A DNA stretch of 64,000 nt from Fodinibacter sp963730365 (GTDB lineage Bacteria > Actinomycetota > Actinomycetes > Actinomycetales > Dermatophilaceae), in contig CAVSRM010000008.1 in assembly GCA_963730365.1 (NCBI GenBank), forward strand, positions 434,001 to 498,000. The letters run 5' to 3'. Positions 23,004 to 31,623 of the stretch are shown here, piece by piece; within the stretch, counting starts at the first letter, position 1, and every line of letters starts with the position of its first letter. The notes under the pieces were generated by a model. That model saw nothing but the letters and a program-made list of their open reading frames with translations, searched no databases and was not told where the DNA came from. The position numbers and the translations under genes were made by a program.

Positions 23004-24406
23004 CGGGCGAGCAGCCGGAGCCCGTCCTCGTCGCGCGAGGAACCAGGGCGGGCCACCTGATGCTCGCCGGTCTGACGCTGGGCACGGGGGTGGCCATCCT
23101 CGACGGGAGCGTCGTCAACGTGGCGCTGCGCTCGATAGGCGCCGACCTCGACGGTTCCCTGGCCCAGCTGCAGTGGGTCGTCAACGGCTACCTCCTTGCG
23201 CTGGCCTCCCTGGTGCTCGTCGGGGGTGCGCTCGGGGACCGTTTGGGGCGTCGGCGCGTGTACCTCGTGGGCGTCTCGTGGTTCATGGTGGCGTCCGCTC
23301 TGTGCGCTCTGGCTCAGACGCCGGGGCAGCTCATCGTGCTGCGGGTGCTGCAGGGCGTCGGGGCCGCCCTTCTCACCCCGGGGGCCCTCTCGCTGATCCA
23401 GTCCTCCTACCGGCCCGAGGACCGAGCACCGGCGATCGGCGCATGGGCGGGGGTGTCCGGTGTCGCGGCCGCCTTCGGACCGATCGTTGGTGGGTGGCTG
23501 GTCGACAACGCCTCGTGGCGCTGGATCTTTGCGATCAACGTCCCGCTCTGCATCGCCGTCCTCCTCCTCACCCGATACGGCGCACCCGAGAGTCGCGACA
23601 CCTCGGGGACCGGGCGGTTCGACGTGGCCGGCGCGGTGCTCGTCGCGGTGACCCTGGGCGCGTTCACGTATGCGCTCACGGGTGCCAGTGAGGGGCCTGC
23701 GACCCTCGTGTGGTCGGCCCGGGCGCTGGGCGTCGCCGCGGCGGTGGCGTTCCTGGTGGTGGAGTCCCGGACAGACCGGCCGCTGCTCCCGCTCTCCCTG
23801 TTCGGATCCCGCATCTTCTCGGCCGCGAATGCGATGACGGTCCTCGTCTACGGCGGACTGGGGGCGGTGACTCTCTTCCTCGTGCTCCAGCTGCAGGCAA
23901 GCGCGGGATGGACCGCGCTGCAGGCCGGCTTGTCGGGACTGCCCATCACGATCTCCCTCCTGCTGCTGTCGAGTCGAGCAGCCGCCCTGTCCGCGCGCAT
24001 CGGACCCCGTCTCCCGATGACGGTCGGTCCGCTCGTCTGCGCCTCCGGCGTACTGCTCCTGCGAGGGGTGGGCGAGGGATCGACGTGGTCGGGGGTGCTT
24101 CCCGGCATGGTGGTCTTCGCGCTCGGCCTGGCCCTGCTCGTCTCCCCGCTGACCGCCGCCGTGCTGGGCGCGGCTCCCGCCCGGTATGCCGGGGTGGCCA
24201 GTGGGGTGAACAACGCGGTCGCCCGGACCGGTTCCCTGCTCGCGGTGGCCGCCCTCCCGGGCTTCGTCGGGCTCTCCGGGGACGACTACCTCGACCCGGT
24301 CGCGATGACTGCTGGCTACCAGGCGGCGATGCTGTGGTGCGCAGCACTGCTGGCGACGGGTGGCGTGGTCAGCTGGGTGGGCCTTCGTCGACGAGGGCAC
24401 CCGTGA
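23000..24406 (+). CDS. MFS transporter, DHA2 (drug:H+ antiporter) family
   Basis: 468 residues, about 14 hydrophobic segments. Motif A appears as GGALGDRLGRRRVYLVG; motif C-like GVSGVAAAFGPIVGGWLVD and the early LDGSVVNVALRSIGADL are typical of the EmrB/QacA group. It should export hydrophobic or cationic compounds with the proton gradient. Coupled by ATGA to the upstream deazaflavin-dependent reductase. Its last 38 bases overlap the 3' end of the convergent hydrolase gene. Confidence 0.92.
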   Translation: MTGEQPEPVLVARGTRAGHLMLAGLTLGTGVAILDGSVVNVALRSIGADLDGSLAQLQWVVNGYLLALASLVLVGGALGDRLGRRRVYLVGVSWFMVASALCALAQTPGQLIVLRVLQGVGAALLTPGALSLIQSSYRPEDRAPAIGAWAGVSGVAAAFGPIVGGWLVDNASWRWIFAINVPLCIAVLLLTRYGAPESRDTSGTGRFDVAGAVLVAVTLGAFTYALTGASEGPATLVWSARALGVAAAVAFLVVESRTDRPLLPLSLFGSRIFSAANAMTVLVYGGLGAVTLFLVLQLQASAGWTALQAGLSGLPITISLLLLSSRAAALSARIGPRLPMTVGPLVCASGVLLLRGVGEGSTWSGVLPGMVVFALGLALLVSPLTAAVLGAAPARYAGVASGVNNAVARTGSLLAVAALPGFVGLSGDDYLDPVAMTAGYQAAMLWCAALLATGGVVSWVGLRRRGHP

Positions 24407-25109
24407 CGAAACCGGCCACGGTGTCGTGCCACTGGGAGGCGCTGTGCAGCATCGCGTGGGTCTCGCCCTCGACGGCGACATGGGTGACGTCAGCCCCATC
24501 GCGGGCGTAGCGCCGGGCGATCACCTCGGTGCGACGCGGGTCCGTCATCCGGTCCCGCGTGCCGTGCATGAGGAGCACCGGGGTGCCGGGACGCGGGGAC
24601 GCCGCGTCCTCCTCGATCCACGGCGCGAGCGCCGCCACCGCAGCGACACCGGGGTGCGCGACGAGGTGCAGGGCCACCCGCCCACCCATGGAGTGCCCGA
24701 CCAGGGCGATGGGGGCGCCCGGGAGGACGCTGCGGATCCGGTCGAGGGCCCACCCGGCATCCACCACCGGGTCCTGACGGCGGCCGTTCCAGCCGCGCAC
24801 GCGGTTCTTCAGCCGCAGCACCGCAAGGTCCTCCCCGCCCCGCCGGGCGATGCTGCCCGCGAACGGCGCCATCCGGAGCACCGGCAGGCGCCACCACGTC
24901 ACCGGCCTCAAGCTGTCCTCGGCACCGCCGTGGAGCACGAGGACCACCCCTCGTGGAGCCGCCGGCACGTGCCCCCGCAGCTCCGCGCCCGCCCCTCCGT
25001 CAGGATCGAGCAACGCGGCCGCCAGGTCCGCACGGGAGCCTTCCCCGGACCTGCGACTCGTGCCCGGCGCCCCACGCCCGGCACCGTCGTCGAGGTTCCA
25101 CACTTCCAT
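24369..25109 (-). CDS. Alpha/beta hydrolase (serine hydrolase/esterase-like)
   Basis: About 246 residues. The nucleophile elbow is GHSMGG, the oxyanion region VVLVLHGG, and the catalytic acid and histidine fit LLMHGTRDRMTDP and EGETHAMLH near the end. Substrate unknown; no signal peptide. Start: ATGs at 25136, 25115 and 25109 are possible. 25109 is favoured because AAGGAG lies nine bases upstream, while it sits only three bases before 25115. The 3' end overlaps the convergent MFS gene by 38 bases. Confidence 0.85.
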   Translation of the reverse strand: MEVWNLDDGAGRGAPGTSRRSGEGSRADLAAALLDPDGGAGAELRGHVPAAPRGVVLVLHGGAEDSLRPVTWWRLPVLRMAPFAGSIARRGGEDLAVLRLKNRVRGWNGRRQDPVVDAGWALDRIRSVLPGAPIALVGHSMGGRVALHLVAHPGVAAVAALAPWIEEDAASPRPGTPVLLMHGTRDRMTDPRRTEVIARRYARDGADVTHVAVEGETHAMLHSASQWHDTVAGFVTGALVDEGPPS

Positions 25110-25184
25110 CGCCATGATCTCCTTGGTCGTCTCCAAGCAGTTCGGAGGGGGCGGCGCCCGCGGATTGCCCGCGGGCGCGGCGGA

Positions 25185-25760
25185 TCACACGTCGGCGCGG
25201 TGGAAGTTCTGGAAGCTCCGGCTGGCCGTGGGGCCCCGCTGACCCTGGTAGTGCGACCCGTGCGTGGCCGACCCATAGGGGTTCTCGGACGGCGAGGAGA
25301 GCCGGAAGAAGGCGAGCTGCCCGATCTTCATCCCCGGCCACAGCATGATCGGCAGGGTCGCGACGTTGGAGAGCTCCAGGGTGACGTGGCCGGTGAAGCC
25401 CGGGTCGACGAAGCCCGCGGTCGCGTGCGTGAGCAGACCGAGGCGCCCCAGGCTCGACTTGCCCTCGACCCGTGCCGCGAGGTCGTCGGGGAGAGACACC
25501 GTCTCGAGGGTCGAGCCCAGCACGAACTCGCCGGGGTGCAGGACGAAGCCCTCCTGAGGGTCGACCTCGACGAGGCGCGTCAGGTCGGCCTGGTCCTGCG
25601 CCGGATCGATGACCGGGTACTTGTGGTTGTCGAAGAGCCGAAAGAACTTGTCGAGGCACACATCGACGCTGCTGGGCTGGATCATCGACGGGTCCCACGG
25701 GTCGAGGCGCACCCGTCCGGCCTCGATCTCGGCTGCGATGTCACGGTCGGAGAGGAGCAC
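25185..25760 (-). CDS. dcd: dCTP deaminase
   Basis: 191 residues, exact family length. Conserved blocks: MLLSDRDIAAEIEAGRV, IQPSSVDVCLD, HPGEFVLGSTLE, the active-site stretch RVEGKSSLGRLGLLTHATAG with its catalytic glutamate, and the C-terminal YQGQRGPTAS. It deaminates dCTP to dUTP for dTMP synthesis; some actinobacterial members are bifunctional and also hydrolyse dUTP, which cannot be decided here. It ends about 75 bases before the hydrolase start on the same strand. Confidence 0.96.
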   Translation of the reverse strand: MLLSDRDIAAEIEAGRVRLDPWDPSMIQPSSVDVCLDKFFRLFDNHKYPVIDPAQDQADLTRLVEVDPQEGFVLHPGEFVLGSTLETVSLPDDLAARVEGKSSLGRLGLLTHATAGFVDPGFTGHVTLELSNVATLPIMLWPGMKIGQLAFFRLSSPSENPYGSATHGSHYQGQRGPTASRSFQNFHRADV

Positions 25761-25864
25761 GCCGACAGGCTACTCGCGTGACCGCCGGGCGGGGCGGCAG
25801 GGGCCGAGACGGTGGGTTAGACTTCCGGGCGCCGGGATGGTCGCGACGAGCGATGACCCGGCAC

Positions 25865-25938
25865 GCCGATGTAGCTCAATGGTAGAGCGCCAGCTTCCCA
25901 AGCTGGACACGCGGGTTCGATTCCCGTCATCGGCTCCA
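25865..25938 (+). tRNA. tRNA-Gly (anticodon CCC)
   Basis: Acceptor GCCGATG (25865-25871) pairs with CATCGGC (25928-25934), followed by T and an encoded CCA. The D-arm GTAGCTCAATGGTAGAGC and anticodon arm CCAGC-TTCCCAA-GCTGG give anticodon CCC; the T-arm is CGGGTTCGATTCCCG. It marks the left edge of a region rich in accessory and broken genes. Confidence 0.97.
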
Positions 25939-26266
25939 CCGCATCACCGCAGGTCCGGCCACCTCGCCGACAATCCCTCGAGGTGCTTGGGGGGCCGCGC
26001 AGCCCGACGCGGACGGCATCGAGTGGCTCTGCTTCGGGTGGCCATTGGCGACGGTGGAGGGAGTGGCCGAGCCTCCAGGCGGTGCCGGGGAAGAGGTATG
26101 CCCATCCGGTCGCCATCTGTGCGTCGACGTCGTGGCTGGCACCACCTCGGTTTCCCGGTAGCGGCACCGTCGACGCCGACACCGACGATCATGGTGGGCA
26201 TCGGCTGTCGCCTCGCGACGGTCGCCAGCTCTCAGAACCAGACACATGACGCCGGGAGGCCGACCG
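25939..26266. other. Non-coding stretch after tRNA-Gly
   Basis: 328 bases without a gene I can support. No integrase, no obvious second copy of the tRNA 3' end, and no terminator with a T-run. The ribosome site GGGAGG of the following DUF1622 gene lies at its right end. Confidence 0.5.
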
Positions 26267-26650
26267 ATGCACGACGAGGGACAAGGACCTGCCATCGGTG
26301 ACTGGCAGGTCGCCGAGGCCATCTCCGAGTGGATCGAGATCATCGCCATCGCCGTCATCACCATCGCCGTGGTGGTTGCGTTCGTCAACGGCGCCCGAAC
26401 GCTTCGACCGCTCGGGGTCAAGAAGTCCGTCGAGCGGGTCAAGCGATCCGTGGGCCGCGGTCTGCTGCTCGGCCTCGACCTGCTGATCGCTGCCGACGTC
26501 ATCCGGACCGTCACCCTCCAGCCGACGCTGGACAACGTCGCCGCGCTCGGCTTGCTGGTGCTCGTGCGCACCTTCCTCTCCTGGTCGCTGATGGTCGAAC
26601 TGCACGGTCGCTGGCCGTGGCAGCGCTCCGACGAGGTGCGTCAGGAGTGA
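26267..26650 (+). CDS. DUF1622 family small membrane protein
   Basis: 127 residues with three hydrophobic segments: AIAVITIAVVVAFVNGA, LLLGLDLLIAADVIRTV and ALGLLVLVRTFLSWSLMVEL. The last two contain the block typical of DUF1622 (GLDLLIAADVIRTVTLQPT, RTFLSWSL). GGGAGG lies seven bases before ATG 26267; an ATG seven codons upstream lacks such a site. Role unknown; it sits at the inner membrane, next to the YrhK-like membrane protein. Confidence 0.85.
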   Translation: MHDEGQGPAIGDWQVAEAISEWIEIIAIAVITIAVVVAFVNGARTLRPLGVKKSVERVKRSVGRGLLLGLDLLIAADVIRTVTLQPTLDNVAALGLLVLVRTFLSWSLMVELHGRWPWQRSDEVRQE

Positions 26651-26881
26651 GAGATGGCCCACACGAGTGGAGTCTCGGTGGTGCGCGGACGAACCCCCTC
26701 GCCTGCCGCGAGCGGAGCATACGGCGACATCGGGCAGGCCACGCGGAGCGCCTTCGGTCGAGTCGTTGCAGGATCGCGGTGACTCGGCGGTGTCGGCGTT
26801 CCGCGGATGTGGTGTCGGGTGGGGGCACAGAACGACGGGTTGACCTACGGGACCGCGTGCTTGGCCGGTAGGTTGTCGCTC

Positions 26882-27622
26882 GTGCCCCACCTGTTCGTCA
26901 ACCGACCGAGGCAGCACGCCCCCGCTAGTCGGAAGCCGGGTGGGCGCGACAACCTCACGTGGGAGACCATCAACACCACGGTCTACCTCGTCGGTGGGGT
27001 GATGTTCATCTGGGGCAGCGTGCTGTTCTTCCCGGAGCCGCAGAGCGTGTCCGACCGTGGGTCATGGGTCTTCTTCTTCGCGTCCCTCATGTACGTAGCG
27101 GTCACGGGCCATGACCTGCTCGAAGTGGTCCGCTACCGGGCCACCCGCCAGCACGTACTCACCATCTATGACCGGTACGAGGCATGGGCCGCGCTCAGCT
27201 ACCTGGTGGGCAGCCTGCTGTTCACCGCCGGCAGCATCTTCTTCCTCACCGCAGTCGGGTGGTACACGGCAGGCTCCTGGACCTTCATCATCGGCAGCCT
27301 GCTGTTCGTGTTCGGGGCCGTGATCAACGTGCTCGAAGTCCTCCGGGCCCCGAACATGCGCACCCTCCAACTCATGAACCTCACGGCCGTCACCTTCGTG
27401 ACGGGGTCGACGCTCTTCGTCGTCGCATCCATCCCGTACCTGTTCACCCTCCAGAGCGCCACCGATCAACGCACTGTCGATGCCTTCCTCGCGGCTCAGT
27501 ACGTCATCGGCAGCGTCCTGTTCCTGCTCGGCGGAGTGTTCAACTACCGACGCGCCCGCATCGTCGCCCTCCGCGAGGGCGCGGGGCACCCAGCGGCGCC
27601 AGCCAGCGACGGGGGAAACTGA
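26882..27622 (+). CDS. YrhK-like multi-pass membrane protein
   Basis: About 246 residues from a GTG at 26882. A possible earlier start at 26807 would add 25 residues without similarity to the family. A motif of the form YLxGSxxFxxGSxxFx occurs three times: NTTVYLVGGVMFIWGSVLFF, AALSYLVGSLLFTAGSIFFL and QYVIGSVLFLLGGVFNYRRA; IGSLLFVFGAVINVLEV is another partial copy. About six to seven helices. YrhK-domain proteins have no established function. The internal repetition suggests duplication of a two-helix hairpin. Confidence 0.75.
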   Translation: MPHLFVNRPRQHAPASRKPGGRDNLTWETINTTVYLVGGVMFIWGSVLFFPEPQSVSDRGSWVFFFASLMYVAVTGHDLLEVVRYRATRQHVLTIYDRYEAWAALSYLVGSLLFTAGSIFFLTAVGWYTAGSWTFIIGSLLFVFGAVINVLEVLRAPNMRTLQLMNLTAVTFVTGSTLFVVASIPYLFTLQSATDQRTVDAFLAAQYVIGSVLFLLGGVFNYRRARIVALREGAGHPAAPASDGGN

Positions 27623-27710
27623 GCGCTCTGCGCCGTCACCGTCGGCATCGAACGCCAGCCCGGCCGACCTCAGGGCGTGCACTGACGCTTGCCTGCCTCT
27701 GGCCGCCTGG

Positions 27711-28553
27711 TCAGTCGAAGATGGGCTGGGTGAGGGCGTGCCACGTGATGGGACCGACCACTCCGTCGACCGGTGGCGCGAACATCGTCTGGAACTCGCG
27801 CACGGCCGCTTCGGTCAGCGGGCCGAAGGACCCGTCGACCGCCAGGCCACCGGGCACGAGGGTCTGGACGGCCTTGACCGCCTCGCCGTGGTCACCGGAG
27901 CGCACCGTCAGGACCAGGGACGGCCAGTCGAGCTGGCCGAGGGTCGTGCCGATCTCGGTCGACCTCAGGGTGTGCTGGTACGCCGTGACCGCCGCGCCGC
28001 TGGCCGGCCCGAAGCTGCCGTCGGCGGCGATGGTCGCGCCCCTTGCACGCAGCAGGTACTGGGCCGCGAGCACCCTCCAGTTCGTCGACTGGGTGGCTCC
28101 CTGCTTGACCAGCGGCCACACGTGCGAGTTCGGGGCGGCGTTGCTGAGGAACGACCACGTCTCCGGACCTGCGATGCCGTCGACCTCCAGCCCCCATGAC
28201 CGCTGGAACTCCGTGACACGGGCCGTCGTGACAGGCCCGTACGACCCGTCGACGACCACGGGATCCACTCCGGGCGACGGGACGAGCCCGAACTGCTGCA
28301 CAGCCCGGACCTCGTCCCCGGAGGAACCCCCGCGCGTCGTGATGACGAGCTCGGGCCAGGTCTGGGGCCCGACGATACCGTCGGCGGTCAGGGCTCCTGA
28401 AGACTGGAACGCGGTCACCGCGGCCCCGGTGGCCGGCCCGAAGGACCCATCAGCGGCGACCAGATGGCCGCGCGCTCGCAGAAGGTACTGAATCCCCGCG
28501 ACCGCCGACGACATTGCGCCGGGCCCGGCGGTTCTCCACGGCTTGGTGTTCAT
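27711..28553 (-). CDS. Protein of four tandem peptidoglycan-binding (PGBD1) modules
   Basis: 280 residues made almost entirely of four PG_binding_1-like modules of about 65-70 residues. Each shows the signature (V/A)DGSFGPxTxAAVxxFQ and ends (V)DGIVGPxTW: e.g. ADGSFGPATGAAVTAFQ, VDGSYGPVTTARVTEFQ, ADGSFGPASGAAVTAYQ, VDGSFGPLTEAAVREFQ. There is no catalytic domain. The N-terminus MNTKPWRTAGPGAMSS has no signal peptide, although these modules normally bind cell-wall peptidoglycan outside the cell. A second, frameshifted copy lies immediately upstream on the same strand. Either export uses an unrecognised route or the protein binds something else. Confidence 0.85.
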   Translation of the reverse strand: MNTKPWRTAGPGAMSSAVAGIQYLLRARGHLVAADGSFGPATGAAVTAFQSSGALTADGIVGPQTWPELVITTRGGSSGDEVRAVQQFGLVPSPGVDPVVVDGSYGPVTTARVTEFQRSWGLEVDGIAGPETWSFLSNAAPNSHVWPLVKQGATQSTNWRVLAAQYLLRARGATIAADGSFGPASGAAVTAYQHTLRSTEIGTTLGQLDWPSLVLTVRSGDHGEAVKAVQTLVPGGLAVDGSFGPLTEAAVREFQTMFAPPVDGVVGPITWHALTQPIFD

Positions 28554-28711
28554 GGCACTCTCCTGCCCTTCGACCTCACGGAAGCGAGAGTCTCTCTACC
28601 CAAGACAGCCTCGGTGACCGCCTGATACCCGCCCGCCGACCGGACCCATCGTGTGGGTCCGACCCACCTTCCCCTCCCATACCGTCGAAATGGCTCCATG
28701 TCTGACAGTGG

Positions 28712-29040
28712 TCAGAACGACAGCATTCCGCTGAGCGCCTGCCAGGTGACCGGTCCAACGACACCGTCGACGGCCACGGCCGGTATGTCCGTGTGCAGCG
28801 CCTGCTGGAAGCCGCGGACCGCCGCGCACAGCATCGCCGATGCTCCCCCGCCGGAACGTGATGAGGAGAGCACCCCATGTGTGCCTGGAACGCTCGGACC
28901 GCACCATCGGTCAGCGGCCCGAAACTTCCGTAGACCGCGACGACGTGGCTTCGCGCCCGCAGGAGGTCCGGCAGGGTCCGCACCGGATGCCCTTGACCGC
29001 CGTGTCGCGACTGCGGCCAGGGGCTGATGGAACCTGCCAT
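28712..29040 (-). pseudogene. Frameshifted peptidoglycan-binding protein remnant
   Basis: From the ATG at 29040 one frame reads a PGBD module (LLRARSHVVAVYGSFGPLTD, GAVRAFQAHMG). Then similarity jumps to another frame for AAVRGFQQALHTDIPAVAVD and GVVGPVTWQALSGMLSF, ending at 28712. No single frame covers both halves, so at least one frameshift, near 28850-28890, has broken the gene. It is a paralogue of the intact four-module gene next to it. Confidence 0.7.
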
Positions 29041-29388
29041 GACGCACCCCTTCCCACTCAAGGACCGCCGTCATCCCAGATCACCATCCCGCCACGAGGT
29101 TCCCGTGTCAACGGCAACCAAACCGGGCGAGGTGGCTACCAAGGGTCCCGCGCCGCCTCGAGCCATCAGCGGCGCCGCCGACCGAACGACCCCTCGTGGA
29201 AGGCTCGACGATTGCCGCCTGAGGAACACCGAGGTCCGGGATGTCCCACCCCCTGACCCAGGAGGAGGCAGAACCGGTCGTGGACGGCTGTCGGCTGGCG
29301 GGGACGGCCCCTTTCACGCAGTCCGTACCGCTGCCGGGTCTGGCGTGCTGGCCGCGGGGCTGCCCTGCCGGCGCGCGACGACGATCGC

Positions 29389-29883
29389 GTGACCGAGCGG
29401 GAGCGCGAAGTGCTCGACCTCGTTGCCCGGGGCAAGGGCAACGCAGCCATCGCGCAAGATCTGATGATCAGCCTCAAGACCGTGCGCAACCACGTGTCCA
29501 ACATCTTCACCAAGCTGTGGGGCTTCGACACGGAAACGACGGTGCCGCTGCCGATCGGGGCTGCGCAGCTGGCCCTGGCCTGGTTGGCCGCTCGCAATGT
29601 CCGGCCTCCGGTCGGATGGCTCGCTGCTGTCCTGCTCGGCGCGTTCTGCATGATCAGCGTCGTCTTCGGGCTGTTCGACGGCGACCTCATCACCAACATC
29701 GCCTCGGACGGGCTGCTCGCCGTCGAGGTCCTCCGGGGTTTCCTCCTTGTCGTCGTCACCGTCCGCGGTCGGTCTGCTCGCAGCATTGCGATCGCGGCAG
29801 CTGGACCGGCGTCGCTGATGCCCGGTGCATCGCGGCTGTCTTTGGGCAGGCGCACCACACGACACCGCCCGACGACGGCATAG
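29389..29883 (+). CDS. LuxR-type HTH domain followed by membrane helices, possibly truncated
   Basis: 164 residues from a GTG. The first 50 residues are a LuxR/NarL DNA-binding domain (MTEREREVLDLVARGKGNAA, IAQDLMISLKTVRNHVSNIF). Three to four hydrophobic segments follow (AAQLALAWLAAR, GWLAAVLLGAFCMISVVFGLF, GLLAVEVLRGFLLVVVTV). In most regulators this HTH is at the C-terminus after a receiver domain. Here it starts the protein, and the frame just upstream (ending at 29392) contains AVRTAAGSGVLAAGL, which resembles the linker that normally precedes the HTH. The gene may therefore be the 3' part of a frameshifted regulator, or a real DNA-binding membrane protein. Confidence 0.55.
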   Translation: MTEREREVLDLVARGKGNAAIAQDLMISLKTVRNHVSNIFTKLWGFDTETTVPLPIGAAQLALAWLAARNVRPPVGWLAAVLLGAFCMISVVFGLFDGDLITNIASDGLLAVEVLRGFLLVVVTVRGRSARSIAIAAAGPASLMPGASRLSLGRRTTRHRPTTA

Positions 29884-30005
29884 GTCGCAGGACGACGCCG
29901 CGCCTCGAATCATGATGTGATCAGCCGGGATGACAGGCTGCGTTAGGGGGCACCCTGGACGCGGGTCGCGAACGGACGATCCCCGAGGGCCAGCATGCGC
30001 ATGGG

Positions 30006-30377
30006 TCAGCTCGCGGGGACAGGGTGGTGCAGACGCAGGCCGCGGCCGAGCCCGGTGTCCCGATCGGTCCCCACGAAACCGACTGCCGCATAGAAGGCCG
30101 ATGCATGGGGGTTGCCAGTGACCCATCGCCGCTCGTGTCCTGAAACACGCAGCGTCTCCACAGCGTCCTCGACCAGGCGCCGGGCCACGCCCTGGCGCTG
30201 CCATTGCTGCTCGACGAAGAGGTCATCCAGCTCGGGCTCGCCCTGCTCACCCAGGTCTACCGTCGCGAACATCACGACCACCGCAGTGCCCGCGCGCTGC
30301 GTCTGTGCCACACGAGTGCCGTCGACACCGATGGCCGAACCCTCGAACTCAACTCGAGGAACTCCGGGCGAATCCAC
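30006..30377 (-). CDS. GNAT family acetyltransferase, N-terminally short
   Basis: 123 residues. The acetyl-CoA binding part is clear: VVMFATVDLGEQGEPELDDL, FVEQQWQRQGVARRLVEDAV (R/QxxGxG/A loop) and TGNPHASAFYAAVGFVGTD. The usual first 30-40 residues of this subfamily are missing or unrecognisable before MDSPGVPRVEFEG. It may be a truncated copy or start further upstream with a sequence error. Substrate unknown. Confidence 0.6.
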   Translation of the reverse strand: MDSPGVPRVEFEGSAIGVDGTRVAQTQRAGTAVVVMFATVDLGEQGEPELDDLFVEQQWQRQGVARRLVEDAVETLRVSGHERRWVTGNPHASAFYAAVGFVGTDRDTGLGRGLRLHHPVPAS

Positions 30378-30693
30378 ACGGCACTTCGCCCCGGGTCACT
30401 CATCGGACAAGCCCTCACCTCGGTTCTCGGTGGGCTTCCATCCCACGCCACCGCTCCACGGTGGTCGACTCGCGCGCTGTGACGCAGGTACAAGCGTCCG
30501 TCACTCCGATGAGCGCGAGGTCGACCCGAGCAGCTTCTGCCGAGATCGGGCCTGCGAGCATGGGGGCCCTGACCCGATTGCTCCGAGCCGTGACGACGCG
30601 CCCCGCCCGGACTGTCGCGTTTGCATCCCCGTGGACCGCAGACCTAGCGTCGCAACATGACCAATCACTGTCGAGAACACCACGAGGAGCCAC
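30378..30693. other. Non-coding stretch
   Basis: 316 bases without a supportable gene on either strand. The right end holds the ribosome site GGAG before ATG 30694 and a candidate -10-like sequence; nothing else is recognised. Confidence 0.4.
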
Positions 30694-30963
30694 ATGAGTG
30701 AGGCAGACAAGGCGTGGCGGGTCACCGTCGGCGATGCGGAGTACGAAGTGGAGGTGGAACACAGCACCATGACGGGGAAGGTCGTGGTGACCGTCGATGG
30801 CCATCAGGTGGGAGAAGGACGACTGCTCTTCAGCGGCCAGAAGATCCCGTTCGTCCTGGGCACTCGACCAGCGGTCGTGGCGGTGTCCTTCGCCTATGCC
30901 GGCTTCGGCGCCCGGAGCAAGCTGCACGTCGACGGTCGCTACGTCGAGCCGTTGCGCCGGTGA
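30694..30963 (+). CDS. Small FAIM-like beta protein
   Basis: 89 residues. The pattern AWRVTVGDAEYEVEVEHSTM, then GKVVVTVDGHQV, then FVLGTRPAVVAVSFAYAG resembles the repeated beta-strand unit of FAIM (Fas apoptosis inhibitory molecule)-type domains, in which a W, an EHxxxxGK stretch and a VDG turn are conserved. GGAG sits six bases before the ATG. No signal peptide. Function in bacteria is not known, and the resemblance is by eye. Confidence 0.6.
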   Translation: MSEADKAWRVTVGDAEYEVEVEHSTMTGKVVVTVDGHQVGEGRLLFSGQKIPFVLGTRPAVVAVSFAYAGFGARSKLHVDGRYVEPLRR

Positions 30964-31056
30964 GGTGCCCGGCGCATTCGCCCGTAGGGCGGGCAGCCAC
31001 CCAGTCGGGGACCGAGACGTCCCGTCGGGTGTGTGTGCCGCGGTCCGGCGCAAGGG

Positions 31057-31623
31057 TCAGGCGGGGTGCCGGACTGCGTGGCGGAGGTAGACGACGCCGT
31101 TGTCGAATCGTCGGTGTTCCAGCAGCTCGAGGTGGAGTCGTACGCCTCGAGGCAGCGCGGGCTTGCCGCCGCCGACGATGACCGGGCTCAACAGCAGCAC
31201 GCACTCGTCCACCAGGGCGTGCCGGAAGGCCTCGGCCGCGATCCCCGGACCCCCGATGCTCAGGTCGGAGCCGGAGGTCTTCTTGAGCCGCCGTACCGCG
31301 TCGGGCTCGAACTGCCGCTCGATCCTCGTGCGCGCGGTCGACACCTCGGCCAGTGAGGTGGAGTAGACGACCTTGTCGGCATCACGCCAGATCCCGGCGT
31401 ACTCGCGGACCACCGGGGGCTCGTTCGTCAACCAGTCGTCGCTCTCCCACACGCGCATCGTCTCGTACATGCGTCGCCCGTAGAGCGATGTGCCGATGTG
31501 CCTCTCCTGCTCGTTCCAGAACGCGTGGACGTCCTCGTCCGGCACGGACCAGTCGAACGACCCCGTCTCGTCCTCGAGGAAGCCGTCGAGCGAGGTGTTG
31601 GCCGCGTAGATCAACTTGCCCAT
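31057..31623 (-). CDS. Dihydrofolate reductase family protein (RibD C-terminal-like)
   Basis: 188 residues, typical length. MGKLIYAANTSLDGFLEDE is the standard N-terminus; GRRMYETMRVWE, SDLSIGGPGIAAEAFRHALVD and LSPVIVGGGKPALP follow, covering the NADPH-binding region of YwjB/YyaP-type proteins. These are reductases of unknown substrate, commonly found beside regulators in actinobacteria. The ATG at 31623 gives the canonical start. Confidence 0.9.
   Translation of the reverse strand: MGKLIYAANTSLDGFLEDETGSFDWSVPDEDVHAFWNEQERHIGTSLYGRRMYETMRVWESDDWLTNEPPVVREYAGIWRDADKVVYSTSLAEVSTARTRIERQFEPDAVRRLKKTSGSDLSIGGPGIAAEAFRHALVDECVLLLSPVIVGGGKPALPRGVRLHLELLEHRRFDNGVVYLRHAVRHPA

Noticed and set aside
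22949..24499. A 516-codon minus-strand frame
   Set aside because: Antisense to the MFS exporter, whose 14 helices and motifs are clear; product is charged and repetitive.
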